The notes beneath the pieces are model-generated. The model searched no databases. It saw only the letters and a program-made list of their open reading frames with translations, and was not told where the DNA came from. From assembly GCA_009801085.1 (NCBI GenBank), contig VNWV01000002.1, positions 248,001 through 312,000 of the forward strand: a stretch of DNA of 64,000 nt. Reading direction: 5' to 3'. The translations under genes and the position numbers were made by a program. Source of the stretch: Lasiodiplodia sp. COLG20 (taxonomy: Eukaryota; Ascomycota; Dothideomycetes; Botryosphaeriales; Botryosphaeriaceae). Positions 42,782-53,039 of the stretch are shown in pieces. Each line of letters begins with the position of its first letter. The stretch's first letter is position 1.

Positions 42782-44459
42782 AGCGGACGAATGGCAATAT
42801 ACACGAACGACGGATGGTTCTTAATGTTTCTTTTGCTTCTCTCTTCTTACCGGCTGCTCTCTCTGACGACGAAATCATCATGAGATACAACAAACACTTA
42901 ATGTGCCCGGCACTTTAGCGCACCCACGTGTCGGGCCCGTCACGCTCTTTTACGATACCAATGAAGGGATTACTAAATGGGAAAATGGACAGGGCGGGAG
43001 TTTTGTTCATTCGGGTCTATCGGAAGGGGAAGGGAAAGGGTAGGCGGGGGCATGGCCTACCCGTCGCGAGGGTTGGCGAGAATGTTTATTGGTTAGATTT
43101 TTACCGTTCTGATGTGGGACGACACACCACTCCGGTTGTGATCGTAACGGCCTCTCTGCTGCACATAGGATTAGATCCGTTTTGTAGTTTGGTTGCCTCT
43201 TAATGCTGATTGCTTTCATGCCCTCATACCGCTCTCTGCCTACCTGCTGCTCTCCGAGGCTTACCGTGTGCAATTCCTTTTACTTCCCTATCGCTCCGTT
43301 CCCTGCATATGCACGGCCGACGAATACTTGTCTCGACGGAGGAAACGCCGACGTGATGTCAACGTGCGGTGGGAGGCCTATTCAGCCAGACAGGGACATG
43401 GGATGGATCATCCGATCACCTCTCGGACGTATCGCATCCTCTTTCCCCCCTCTTCGCCTTCCCGTCTCTCCTCCCCTCAGACCGTTTCTCTCTCTTACTT
43501 ACCTACCTACATCTTTTTCGTCCCGCATCTCCTCTCCATCCACTTATTCATCTCCCCGCTCCCGGTACCGTGACGCGACATCATGTCTAAACCCAGGTTA
43601 CCTTTCTTTACCCCGCGTGCGCCCGCAGTCGGATGCATCTGATGATTTTCGTGGCATTATCAGGCCCGCTACTACATCTTCTGGTTCTGCCTTGCTCCCT
43701 GCCCTGCCCCCTCACTTCTTCTCCGTTATCTATCCATGCGGCTGCTGTGCGACGCTGACCGCATGTAAGTCGATCACTGCAGCCGCAGCCGTACTTTTTC
43801 ACGCCGCCGCCCCGCTGACACCGCCTCCCCGTCCGCTCCGCGCACGGCCGGTGTCATAGATTTCGTAGCCACATGCATGTATGTATGTACTCTGACCAGC
43901 CGGCCTTTTTCAGTCTGCTCAGTCCATGTCGTGCATGTACCCTTTGTCTGCGGATACTGGTTTCAGTCACATGCTGCGAGGAGGCTGGGGGTTTTTAGAC
44001 ATGGACGCTGAGCCAGCCTCAGCCATCACTGCGTTCAATCAGTGGCATCAGTGGCTGCAGATGGTTTTCAGATGGAAAGATGGTTGTCGTGTACACGGCG
44101 GGCTGTCGGTCCGGGCTGAGGAGCGCTCTGCACAATTTGAGCTGCTGCGACGCGACACAACAACAGGCGGCCCAATTATTGGCTTGGGAATATCTTTTTC
44201 TTCTTGCTGCACCGACGCGCCATATCCCTTTACTACTGACTGCATAGCTCGGCAACAGTAATGTCTGCGTGGCAGAATTCGATTCGATAGAAAGGATGAA
44301 AAACACGAGCTTCTTACATGATCTATATCCTGTGCCTTCCGCTTGATAATACAAAAGCATGAGGTTTGGAAAATCTCCCAGCGGCACTACATACGACCAT
44401 CGACTTTATACGCTGTGGTCAGTTGCGTGACTGAATCTGTTCATGTGATGTTGCCAGTC
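42782..44459. other. Intergenic, no gene seen
   Basis: About 1.7 kb of T/C-rich DNA with a short GTAT microsatellite near 43875-43890. No supported gene. Confidence 0.5.
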
Positions 44460-46696
44460 ATGGCAGATGATACCGAGGATGATCATTTGAGGGACTCTTG
44501 GGACCAGGCCGTAGAAGAATACGAGAAGGCTACCGGAAAAATCTTGAAGGAGTCAAAACATGAGGACTTGAGAAAGAAATGTGAAGAGTTGGAGAAGACC
44601 GACCACGGAACTTTGGTCTTCAACTCCGCACGACAGGTTTTGAGGGTTGCCGACGTTGCTGCGAACGCAGTGCCGGTGAGTTTCCACTCTGATGTCTACT
44701 TTCCGCAGCTAACCAGCCTCCTAGTTTATGCAGGGGTGCTCTGCAATATTTACCGCACTATCGTATTTGGTAGATACCGTTGACTTCTACCGGGAAAATT
44801 TCACGCCGAAAAAGGTCTTGGGATGCCTGAAAGATGTTGAGGACAATTTGCGTCGAGTGACACAATACATAAATCTAGAGGACCGGGGCATTAAGCTAGA
44901 CGCAAACCTACAACGCTCCACCATGGATATCTTCGCTACATGTTTGACCCTCTGTCGAATCTACACCAAGATAGCAGAAGATTCCAAACATGCGACCGGA
45001 TTCCTCAAGAACCTAATGAAGGCGGCGATCAGATGGGATGATGGACTATCGGCTCAGCTTCAGGGTATGAAGCGTGCGACCGAACAAGAAATGAGCAACA
45101 ACATCGCTGCCATTCGCATTTCCGACATCTCCAAAAATGACAAACATGCTCGAGAGCAGCGTCTGGAAAGACTGAAGAATTATCTCAGACCTGACAACAA
45201 GGAGACGCATTGGACAGGCATGCAAAACACCCTTTGCTACAAGCACATTTAAGGGATTGGAGCCTGGGTATTCGACCTCGACGATGTGAAAGCATGGACG
45301 AACCACCAGTGCCACTCCGATTCAGTAGTGCTCTACATCAGCGAAGAGAAAGGGAAAGGAAAGTCCCATCTGTGTTCTCAGATCATCCAGTCCCTTACAA
45401 TATCATGCGAGACGCAGCAACAGAAGAAATCTGCATCTGTTGGATGGTATTTCCTTCCAGGAAACCAAATGGAGCAGAAGAAGAAAGTGTTGCAAGCTGG
45501 GAGCGGAAGCAAAGGAGTTGCCATTCACGATGCCTTGAAAGCTATTGTCTGGCAACTTGTGCAAAGCGATAGGGCGTTTCATGACTTTGTTTTTAGAGTG
45601 ATGAGTAGCAATGCCTAGGTCATCTCGGATACGAAAGCAATGTGGACTGCCGTGTTCTCAAACTTTTCAAAATCATCCAAGGACGATCCCCAAGAGAAAC
45701 CACAGAGGGTCCTCTACTTGGTGCTCGATGGTTTTGGAGAGCTCTATAAGGGCGAGGAAAAGCTGATCGAAAAGATGGTATATGACACGCGCAAGAACCG
45801 CACACGGCAGGTGCAGTTCAGGCTCCTGCTCTCTGGTACCGACAAATTCCGTTGCGACGGCCGCCAGATCGGACCTGGTTTGACTGAATATCGCTCTGAC
45901 GCCATGCGCTTCATGGACAGCGTAGCCAAAAACCAGTGGGATGTGGTAGACCCGGAGTACCGCATTCTCTCAAGCATATTGAGGAGACTGGAAATGAACT
46001 TCCGTGGGGATTTTCGAGAACTCGAGAACCGTTTACAAGAAGTCAACGAATCAAAAATATCAGATCTTAAAAGGATTCAAGAGGGAGAAGAAGAAGGGAA
46101 CATGTCAAGCCTCATCATCCAGCACAAGCTCGAAGCGATGCGCCACAAGCTTGACGGGGTTGAAATCGCGGTTCTGAACGAGCTGATATTCTGCATTGTG
46201 TTCTGGTTGTGGTGGCCATCGCTTCGACAACTAGATGCGTACCTTTCAATGCAGCTGGGAGGCACGTACAAGGGAGATATTGAAAGCAAGCTCAGTACAA
46301 AGTTTGCAGGATTGTTTTCAGTCGAAGATGAAGTGGTTTTTGCTCAGCCACTTAAGTATTTCGAGGAGAAAAAAGTGTGGGCACCAGATCCTCAGTGGGT
46401 TCTGATGATGCAGGCTTTTCAGAAGAACTTCCCTCGGAAAAAAAAATCGGAGGGAAGAACCGTTGATCCATTTCGATCAAACCACAGGCAACATGCGCAC
46501 AACACAATTTCTTCTGCGAAGCATCTGTGAAGATGCTTGCCGAGATCGGAGTGATGCAAGATATATCTTCGAGTACATCTGTGTCATGCACCTCCGAGAC
46601 CTGCGCGTAGCTGACGCCGCTTCTAGTCTAACGCTGGCTTGCCGCTGCAGCAAGAGCTGGCGCATGCTAAAGCGCGTCTGGATCGGAACCACGTAA
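44460..46696 (+). pseudogene. NLR/STAND gene remnant: Goodbye-like domain plus NACHT-like ATPase, broken
   Basis: Exon 1 is 44460-44675; after intron 44676-44733 (GTGAGT..CAG) one frame runs to about 46440. The N-terminus (DSWDQAVEEYEKATGKILKE) matches the fungal STAND N-terminal Goodbye domain. A NACHT-type region follows: AWVFDLDDVKAW, P-loop-like EEKGKGKSHLCSQII, and a hhhhD block in VLYLVLDGFGEL. Stops interrupt the same frame at 45250-45252 (TAA) and 45616-45618 (TAG), and homology continues across each. At a run of nine A (46438-46446) the frame shifts by one; the new frame carries LIHFDQTTGNMRTTQFLLRS, the expected continuation, and ends at 46696. No C-terminal repeat domain is left. 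The P-loop lacks the usual GxxGxGKS first Gly. NLR proteins sense non-self and trigger cell death; this copy is very likely dead. Confidence 0.82.
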
Positions 46697-47401
46697 CGAA
46701 AAGTCGCCACTCTCCATCATAGCAGGCCCGCCCGTATGCTCCCAGACAGCGCGGCCCATTCTTATCCCATCGGCGTGGACCTCCGCGTCGAGCTCTACCC
46801 GGAGCCGCCCGATGCTCCTCTGTACGGAAAGCGGGCTGGGCGCACGGAGCGGCCTGCTGGGCACACTGAAGACCTGTGTTACTGATTGCTCGCGGATACG
46901 GCATCCACGCCAAGGCCTGAGCTCGACTGCGCCAGAAGGTGGATAGGCGGACTGTGAGGGCCGCCGGGCGTTAGGGTTTGGTGTCTCTCTTACGGGCTCG
47001 GCGCGCGTCCGAAGCGCCGTGATAAGCTCCTCCAACGTTTCCTCCCGGCAGACAGACTAAGCTCTTTCCAACCATTTATCTATCACCGAGTACGACATCA
47101 CCTTTCCGCACTCTTCTCGCTGTGGCGGCCTTCTAGGCTTGCTCCGTGCCCCCTGCCGCTCCCGCCAGTCGCTGCCCTTGCCCTCCAAATCCTCTTTTAC
47201 CTGGACAATAAGCCTGTGCATGCGCTCTTTCCTCTGGTCGAGGCGCTTCCACGCACTGACCCCCCGCGGATCTGCATTTCTCGCTGGCCGAAGTATACGA
47301 GAGGGCGCTCGATGATCGTTGCCACCGTCTGCAATGCTGCTGTCAACCACGAACTCGTCACTCTTTGGGGCATTCTTCTGCTGCCGCTTGGACACCGCCA
47401 T
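46667..47401 (-). pseudogene. Broken ORF of unknown function, antisense to the NLR 3' end
   Basis: I do not recognise the product. On the minus strand a frame opens with MAVSKRQQKNAPKSDEFVVD, continues through a charged, helix-prone stretch (QRKERMHRLIVQVKEDLEGK), reaches TAG at 47059-47057 after DKWLERA, and continues in the same frame with SVCREETLEELITALRTRA to 46667. The stop is one C-to-T change from CAG. The downstream part becomes Pro/Arg-rich and less protein-like. It overlaps the end of the NLR remnant by 30 nt. Chance ORFs remain a possibility. Confidence 0.3.
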
Positions 47402-47630
47402 TTCAGCATCCTGCTTCCACTTTCGCTTTCTTTCAGCGCTGATACGGTGAGCTCGATTGCCCCCGGTTTAGCGGCTTAAAGCGTACGCCGAAAGTCCTTC
47501 CGCCCGTTGTTCCAATACCGCCAGTCCTTTTTCATTCCTGTCTCCATTCTCATTTTCCTCTTCGGTTTTTCGCCCCTTACAGCCCCGGCCCCCTTCGATC
47601 TTCGCAGATGCTCCGCTATTCTACCCGCTA

Positions 47631-48501
47631 ATGCCCGTGGTAGCTTGCTGGTCGGCGGCATCTGCCGCAAGGGCAAACTCAGCCCAGTCGCCACTCGTCA
47701 ACCCATTTTGGCTGGGGACAATCCAGTCCTGGCATCAGTGCATAGGCGCCGAGAGATGCATCAGATCGGCCTGGATAAACAGCGCCAGCGAGTCAGAGGA
47801 CGGTACTTACGGTTCCTCAAACACGCTGTGGAGCCCTTCAGAGAGTGAGAGTGACGGAGAATCTGATACCGAAGAAAGAAAGGGAAGGTCCAACAGCGCA
47901 GAGGTCACAGCACTCAGAGAATGGCGTCGCTTAGTTAAAAGCTACTCCACGCGATCTTTAACTTACCGGAGCGATATACTCCCAGCATTATCCGCATTGG
48001 CTCAGAGCTTCTCCGCACAGATAAGGGGGAGATATCTTGCTGGAATTTGGAGCACAGAGCTCCTTCACCAGCTCCTATGGGCGGCTCATTTTGGTGCTTC
48101 GAACGACATTGATTATACGGCACCGTCATGAAGTTGGGCGAGTCGAGGGGAGTATGTGCAGTGGATCTGGGAATCCAAAGGCACCTTCGAGTCTGAATTT
48201 GAAATTTTAGCCGCAGAAACAACAGTAGACGGCCTGAATCCTTACGGGCGAGTTAAAGACGGCCACCTGTCATTGTCGGCGAAATTTTGCGCAATTCCTT
48301 CTACCAAGTTGAAGTCCGAACCCGTGTTGTTTCGATTATTCATTCTGTATGAGCTACAGTCAGCGGATGACGAATGTCTCGCGCATCTTCTTTTTGACTG
48401 GCGAATACAAAAGGGCAGGGCTCTTCATCTCTGAAGTTGAAGGACCAGGCGGCGAGGGTTTTTGGGATCGGGTGAAAACTCAGATTGTAAGACTTGTCTA
48501 G
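47631..48501 (+). pseudogene. C-terminal fragment of a HET-domain protein, broken
   Basis: The frame beginning near 47631 holds a pattern typical of HET proteins after the HET domain: LVKSYSTRSLTYRSDILPAL, SAQIRGRYLAGIW, LLHQLLWAA and then APS-stop-SWAS. The motif is normally APSWSWAS, so the TGA at 48129-48131 replaces the Trp codon TGG. The same frame continues with FEILAAETTVDGLNPYGRVK to about 48375, where it must shift: another frame gives RIFFLTGEYKRAGLF and FWDRVKTQIVRLV ending at 48501, the usual HET C-terminus. The HET domain itself is missing upstream. At least one nonsense change, one frameshift and a 5' truncation. Confidence 0.7.
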
Positions 48502-49110
48502 CAACAGGGTTGCAGTGTTTAGTACGGTATTTGTTTATCGGCCTATCTTATGGTCACTCCACATGCAAGGGGCCTCTAGCAGCAATGTTATCTTCTACTT
48601 AACACATGCAACGTGTACTCATCATCCTGAACACAACTCATCACCCTTTAAATAAAGGCGGGATTACGGCCGTCAACAAGGAATAAAGAGTACGAAGGAA
48701 ATGTTGGCGCCAAATGGTGGGTAAGTGCCCCGCTTCTCCGACGTATCCACTACCGTATAATGTCCTAGCTTGTCGCATCCGCCCGAAACAGCGGAGCACA
48801 CCCGAACCCATCATTTCGATTGCTGTCACGTCACAAGTATTTTACAAGGCAGCAAATCCCGAACTTTGTTTTTGTGGCAGGTACAGGGAAGGTTACAAAC
48901 CGCTACGGCACTTCCGCGTCATTCTAAAGTAATGCAGACAGCTGCGAATAGATGACTACTGACTTGAACGACGTCCGTGTCTATCATGACCTCATCTGAC
49001 TGCCTCAGATGACAGCGAAGTTGATCTGTGTGCGGGGAAGTCAGCCCACTTTGTCTCGGTCATAGATGATTCATGTGTAAGGTTAAACAGGTTCGTCGGA
49101 AATAAGAGCC
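48502..49110. other. Intergenic, no gene seen
   Basis: No coding evidence. Leads into the AT-rich island. Confidence 0.5.
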
Positions 49111-49132
49111 AAAAAAAAAAAAAAAAAAAAAA
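49111..49132. repeat. Homopolymer A(22)
   Basis: Twenty-two A bases directly before the AT-rich island; could be a degraded retroelement tail or simple slippage. Confidence 0.9.
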
Positions 49133-49520
49133 CTATGGTTTTTAGCAGGACTTCCACCAAGTAAATCAAACAAGCTTAAGTAAATTTTAAAACTAAACTA
49201 TAGATAATTTTATCGTAAATTAGCTTACTTATCTTTCTCGGTATTTTAAACTAGTTTAATTTACTTAAGACTAGTTTTACCTAGTACCTCTACTATTCCT
49301 ACTATATCTCTACTATATCTCTACTAGAAGAGAGATAGAGATATATATATCTCTATCGTACTTCTATCTTCCCCCCTACTTCTCTTTACCTAGGTAATTA
49401 TTAGCTAATTTAATTTACTTAGTAGGGGCTAAAACTAAGTAGGTAAAAACGAAACACGATTTGAACTGCGAAACTGTTTTAAACTGCTAAGATTATTTAA
49501 ATTGCTAGAAGTCCTGGTTT
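49133..49520. repeat. AT-rich island with RIP signature (probable dead transposon)
   Basis: From 49173 to 49454 I find no CpA and no TpG dinucleotide, while TpA is very common (CTA, TTA, TAA, TAG everywhere). This is the end product expected from repeat-induced point mutation, which converts CpA to TpA on both strands. The sequence has no ORF. A palindromic AGAGATATATATATCTCT lies near 49336-49354. Confidence 0.75.
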
Positions 49521-50847
49521 TTAGAGTGCTTTAGCCTGGTATAGATGAAAGTCTACTGGATACGGCATGCCAACCCAGTGTCAACGGCGATGCATAGTGA
49601 GTATATAGGTATATAGAGCCATTTTCGTGATGTACAGACCTGCATTAGTACTAGAAGACAGTTTCTAGAATGAACTCTAAGCGACCCGGCTGGGCGCATG
49701 TCCGGCCCACAATATTGAAACATCAGCGCTAAAAGTAAATATGTTCTGCAATGTAAAATAGGTTTCGATTTGCACGAGCCAAAAAAGTTTTGGAGAAACT
49801 GAAACGCTGGATACTGTACATGAACGAGCCCAACATTGCATGCCTTCGTAAGGTCCGCGACTTTTGGACGCACCTAGTGTTTTGCAAAACATTCCAAATC
49901 GCACAGCTAAGATACTCGACATTGCAACGGAGAAACACTAGATTGAGATATGATATAGTTCTGAATTCATCGCGAGGTGCTGTACTCCACAAGGAATACC
50001 ATCTACAATATATTACCACGAGACAGTGATTATCCCCGTAAGACCCTACACCGGCGAGAAAATTGCCACACGGATCGTCAAATACGAAGATGGAATATAG
50101 CTTGTTGAGGCTACATTCAGCGCTGCGGTGCGGAAAGCAGATGCGTGACGCGTATAGTATCGCTCAAGTGGGGAACATGTAGATCCACGAATTCGTTGAT
50201 GATGTTGTGAAACAGAGTGACCAGTCCCAATTGGCTACATACGCTCGATTACGCACAGAGCGGAAGATCTGCACAGGCTACTAACGCGGCTTTTTATCAT
50301 CTTAATTTGGTGTCGCGCTGATGTATGCGGGCCTCATGTGGGTTGACTATTGACGTGACACTTGCAACCGATCCGAGGGAGGAGCGCTCAACCTATTGGT
50401 ATTCTGCAGTGCTGCAGCTGTCGTGACTAGCTGTTTCCTCGATTAGTTATACAATCGGGCCTGACATTATCTCCATTAGGTTATATGCCTCGGCGCTATC
50501 TCGATCGTCCGATGTTGCTTACACTTGTCAATGCGCACTCACCGTTTTCAGGTGTAGATGAGGGGTTCGAATTAGAAACGAGATCTACAGTGTGAACCCG
50601 AGCAGCCGCGTCACTGCAGCATTCCTGGACTCGTTCGTGGATCAATATGTAGGTGGTGATCTGGCATCCATCCTTCATCTGACGCAATTAGCCGTCATGT
50701 CGGCCGAGAGATTGCACGAGAGCTCGCAAGACGGAAACTTGATGAATCAATATAAGTTTCAGGACAGTGTCTTTTTCATCCTCATCATCAAACTCCTCTA
50801 TCGTTCTTTGCTCCTAATTTCTACTTCCAATCCACAAATCATCCACA
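49521..50847. other. Intergenic, no gene accepted
   Basis: Short ORFs only. An ATCAATATAAG motif at about 50746 lies 100 nt upstream of the next gene and could be its TATA element. Confidence 0.45.
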
Positions 50848-52015
50848 ATGCGCCGTGCTTTCACCGCTTGCGCCCTTCTCTTCGCCCTTGGCGTTGCTGC
50901 TGCGGGAGAACAGGAGGTCCTCAAGTGCGGGCCCGGCGCTAGCACAGAACCCGGCAGCTGTCCCTTCGATTTCGAGACGCAGAAAATGAACGATGGATGC
51001 TGGAGATGCGTTAAGACCGAGCCGATGGACCTTGTTGCTCAGGGCATTGAGGGTTCTAGCAAGTGCGGACAAGGTGAAAGCCCGAAACCCGGCAACTGCC
51101 CAAAGGACTACGAACCATGTCAGAAGCAGAATGGTTGTTGGACATGTTGCGAGTACGCGTGCATCAACGGTCAATATGACCCGGACAAGAAGTGGGTATG
51201 CTGCGATGATGAGCAAGACTGGTCCTGTCTTCCCGACTTCACCAAATGCCGCTGCTGTGAAAAGGGTCACAAATTGAAGCAGTCAACCGACCCTCATCGC
51301 CCTTCTACCAACTGCTGCCTTCCTAGCTACACCTGGGATGGCACTCACTGTGTGCAACCGAAATCGCCTCCTGAAAATGGCAATTGCACCGATCACGACT
51401 GTCCTGCCTGCCGGGAAACACTTGTCTGCCCCGGAGTTGACGAGAAAGGCAATCCAACCCTCGGTATCGAGTACGGCAAGTGCTACGTGCTGTACTTCTC
51501 CGACGGTCGGCACCTCGGCCGCCAAGCGGGCGATTCGGGTATGTACGTTGACCGTCCCTTCTACGACGAGCTGCCGTTCAAGGTGTGCGGCGGTGATTTG
51601 GACTGCAGCAAGACAGGCCTGGTGCACGTCCACGAGTGGTTCACGCTACAGGATCAGTTTGGCTTCGATAACGGGAACAAAGGCTGGTTCGACAAAGGCA
51701 CGGTGGGTGGACACAGCACCCTGACCTCCAATCCTGATAATGTCGCCCGGTTTGGCGGCATGCCTGCATGTCTGGGCGGCCAGTACGCCATCTGCGTCCA
51801 CGGCAAGGACAAGGGTTTTGGCATCATGTGCCCTGCGCCGCCTCCCTATCCACAAGGCTTGTCCGCGTAAGTGACCAGTCCCTTCGGTCTAAACAATTGG
51901 CAGTTACCTAATTTTGCGTTTTAGAATCCGGACGAATCCTAATGTTTGCACTCGCCTCGTCTTTAAGGAGATTGCATGCTATGACAGCTTTGACAAGTAC
52001 AAGCCTAAAGACTAA
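50848..52015 (+). CDS. Secreted cysteine-rich protein, candidate effector
   Basis: Exons 50848-51866 and 51925-52015 (58-nt intron, GTAAGT..TAG) give 369 residues. The signal peptide is MRRAFTACALLFALGVAAAG. The N-terminal part holds two tandem Cys modules: the first begins KCGPGASTEPGSCPFDF and ends NDGCWRC, the second begins KCGQGESPKPGNCPKDY and ends QNGCWTCC, clearly an internal duplication. Further Cys pairs follow (WVCCDD, CRCCEKGH, NCCLPSY). The C-terminal half (GKCYVLYFSDGRHLG to FGIMCP) is Gly/Asp-rich with spaced Cys. No known enzyme motif. Predicted extracellular and disulfide-stabilised. It sits between an AT-rich RIP island and a gene-poor stretch, a setting often seen for effector-like genes, but a role in infection is inference only. 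Confidence 0.85.
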
Positions 52016-53039
52016 GCGGCAGGAACGACCTGTAGGACAGCGCGGCTCATGGATCCAATTTCAAAGGCTATGGAGCTGGGAGAGCGCGAGCGGAAGGAAG
52101 GGTGGGCTAGAAACATGTGTTGTTGCTGAAAAGGGGGGGAAACCATACCAGTCATTACACAGGAACTACCTATTTCATTATCTTTCCTTTTACTTTCTGC
52201 ACCACGAAGTTGGCATTCGCACCGGTCTTATCTGGATCCAATCGTTTTGTAGATAGCAAAGTATTCTCAATACTTGAGAACAACGATATTGCAACGCCGC
52301 TTCGTACCAAACGTCTAAAGCTATCCAGATCTTAAACTTTTTGAATGCTCTAGTACGTTTATGGTGAACAAGGTGGAATAGAGTGTGCATTCAGAGGGGT
52401 TGGCGTGGTGAAAGTCTCGGGGCAGATGGTGTTGGATGTAAGATACAGAGTTAAACCTGTAGCGACAAAGGTTTCGTGGGATCGGGACGGGTATGTGGGC
52501 AAAGTAAGGGTTATTTGAAACTGAAAGGGTGGGGATCATGCCGGGCGCGATGAACGCCGCGTACGCGAGACGATCTACATGACTGATTAATAAGATGTAG
52601 ACTCACCATCCTTTACGAAGCTTGTAGAGCACGCTGTTAAAATCATTTAAGATGCTTTCTTCGTCTAGGAATTAGCTTTCCATGCGCTCAATAGGGGATT
52701 GACAGATCTTTTGAGCACGCTAGATCCGTCAAATTCATTTTCGAGTATAAATTTCAAAGCCTTCACAAATGTTGCGCCTTAACGTGTCTAAATATATCCG
52801 ATCGTCCAAACATAGGTTTGGAGAATTTTGACTTCACTAGCAACGAGCCTGGGCCCGTACGTAGCCAGCTTTTCAGTAGGTGAGAAATTATTGGGGGCTC
52901 ATTTTGCGGAAAGGCTGATACCATATTTAGGGTTTTCGTATTGAAAATGTGTGTATTTGGTAATTTTCCCAAGAAGAAAAGCCGATTCATCATCCTCTCC
53001 CACGCCATGTGGTATCAAAAGCCCTCCCCAGTGAACCCC
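52016..53039. other. Convergent intergenic region, no gene seen
   Basis: About 1 kb, AT-richer than its neighbours, with only short ORFs. Confidence 0.5.

Noticed and set aside
44676..46530. Introns that would remove the NLR in-frame stops
   Set aside because: No GT..AG pair of normal size spans either stop while keeping frame, and homology continues right at both sides.
49111..49520. A(22) as the tail of a LINE element
   Set aside because: No reverse transcriptase remnant is readable; the adjacent DNA is too mutated to tell.
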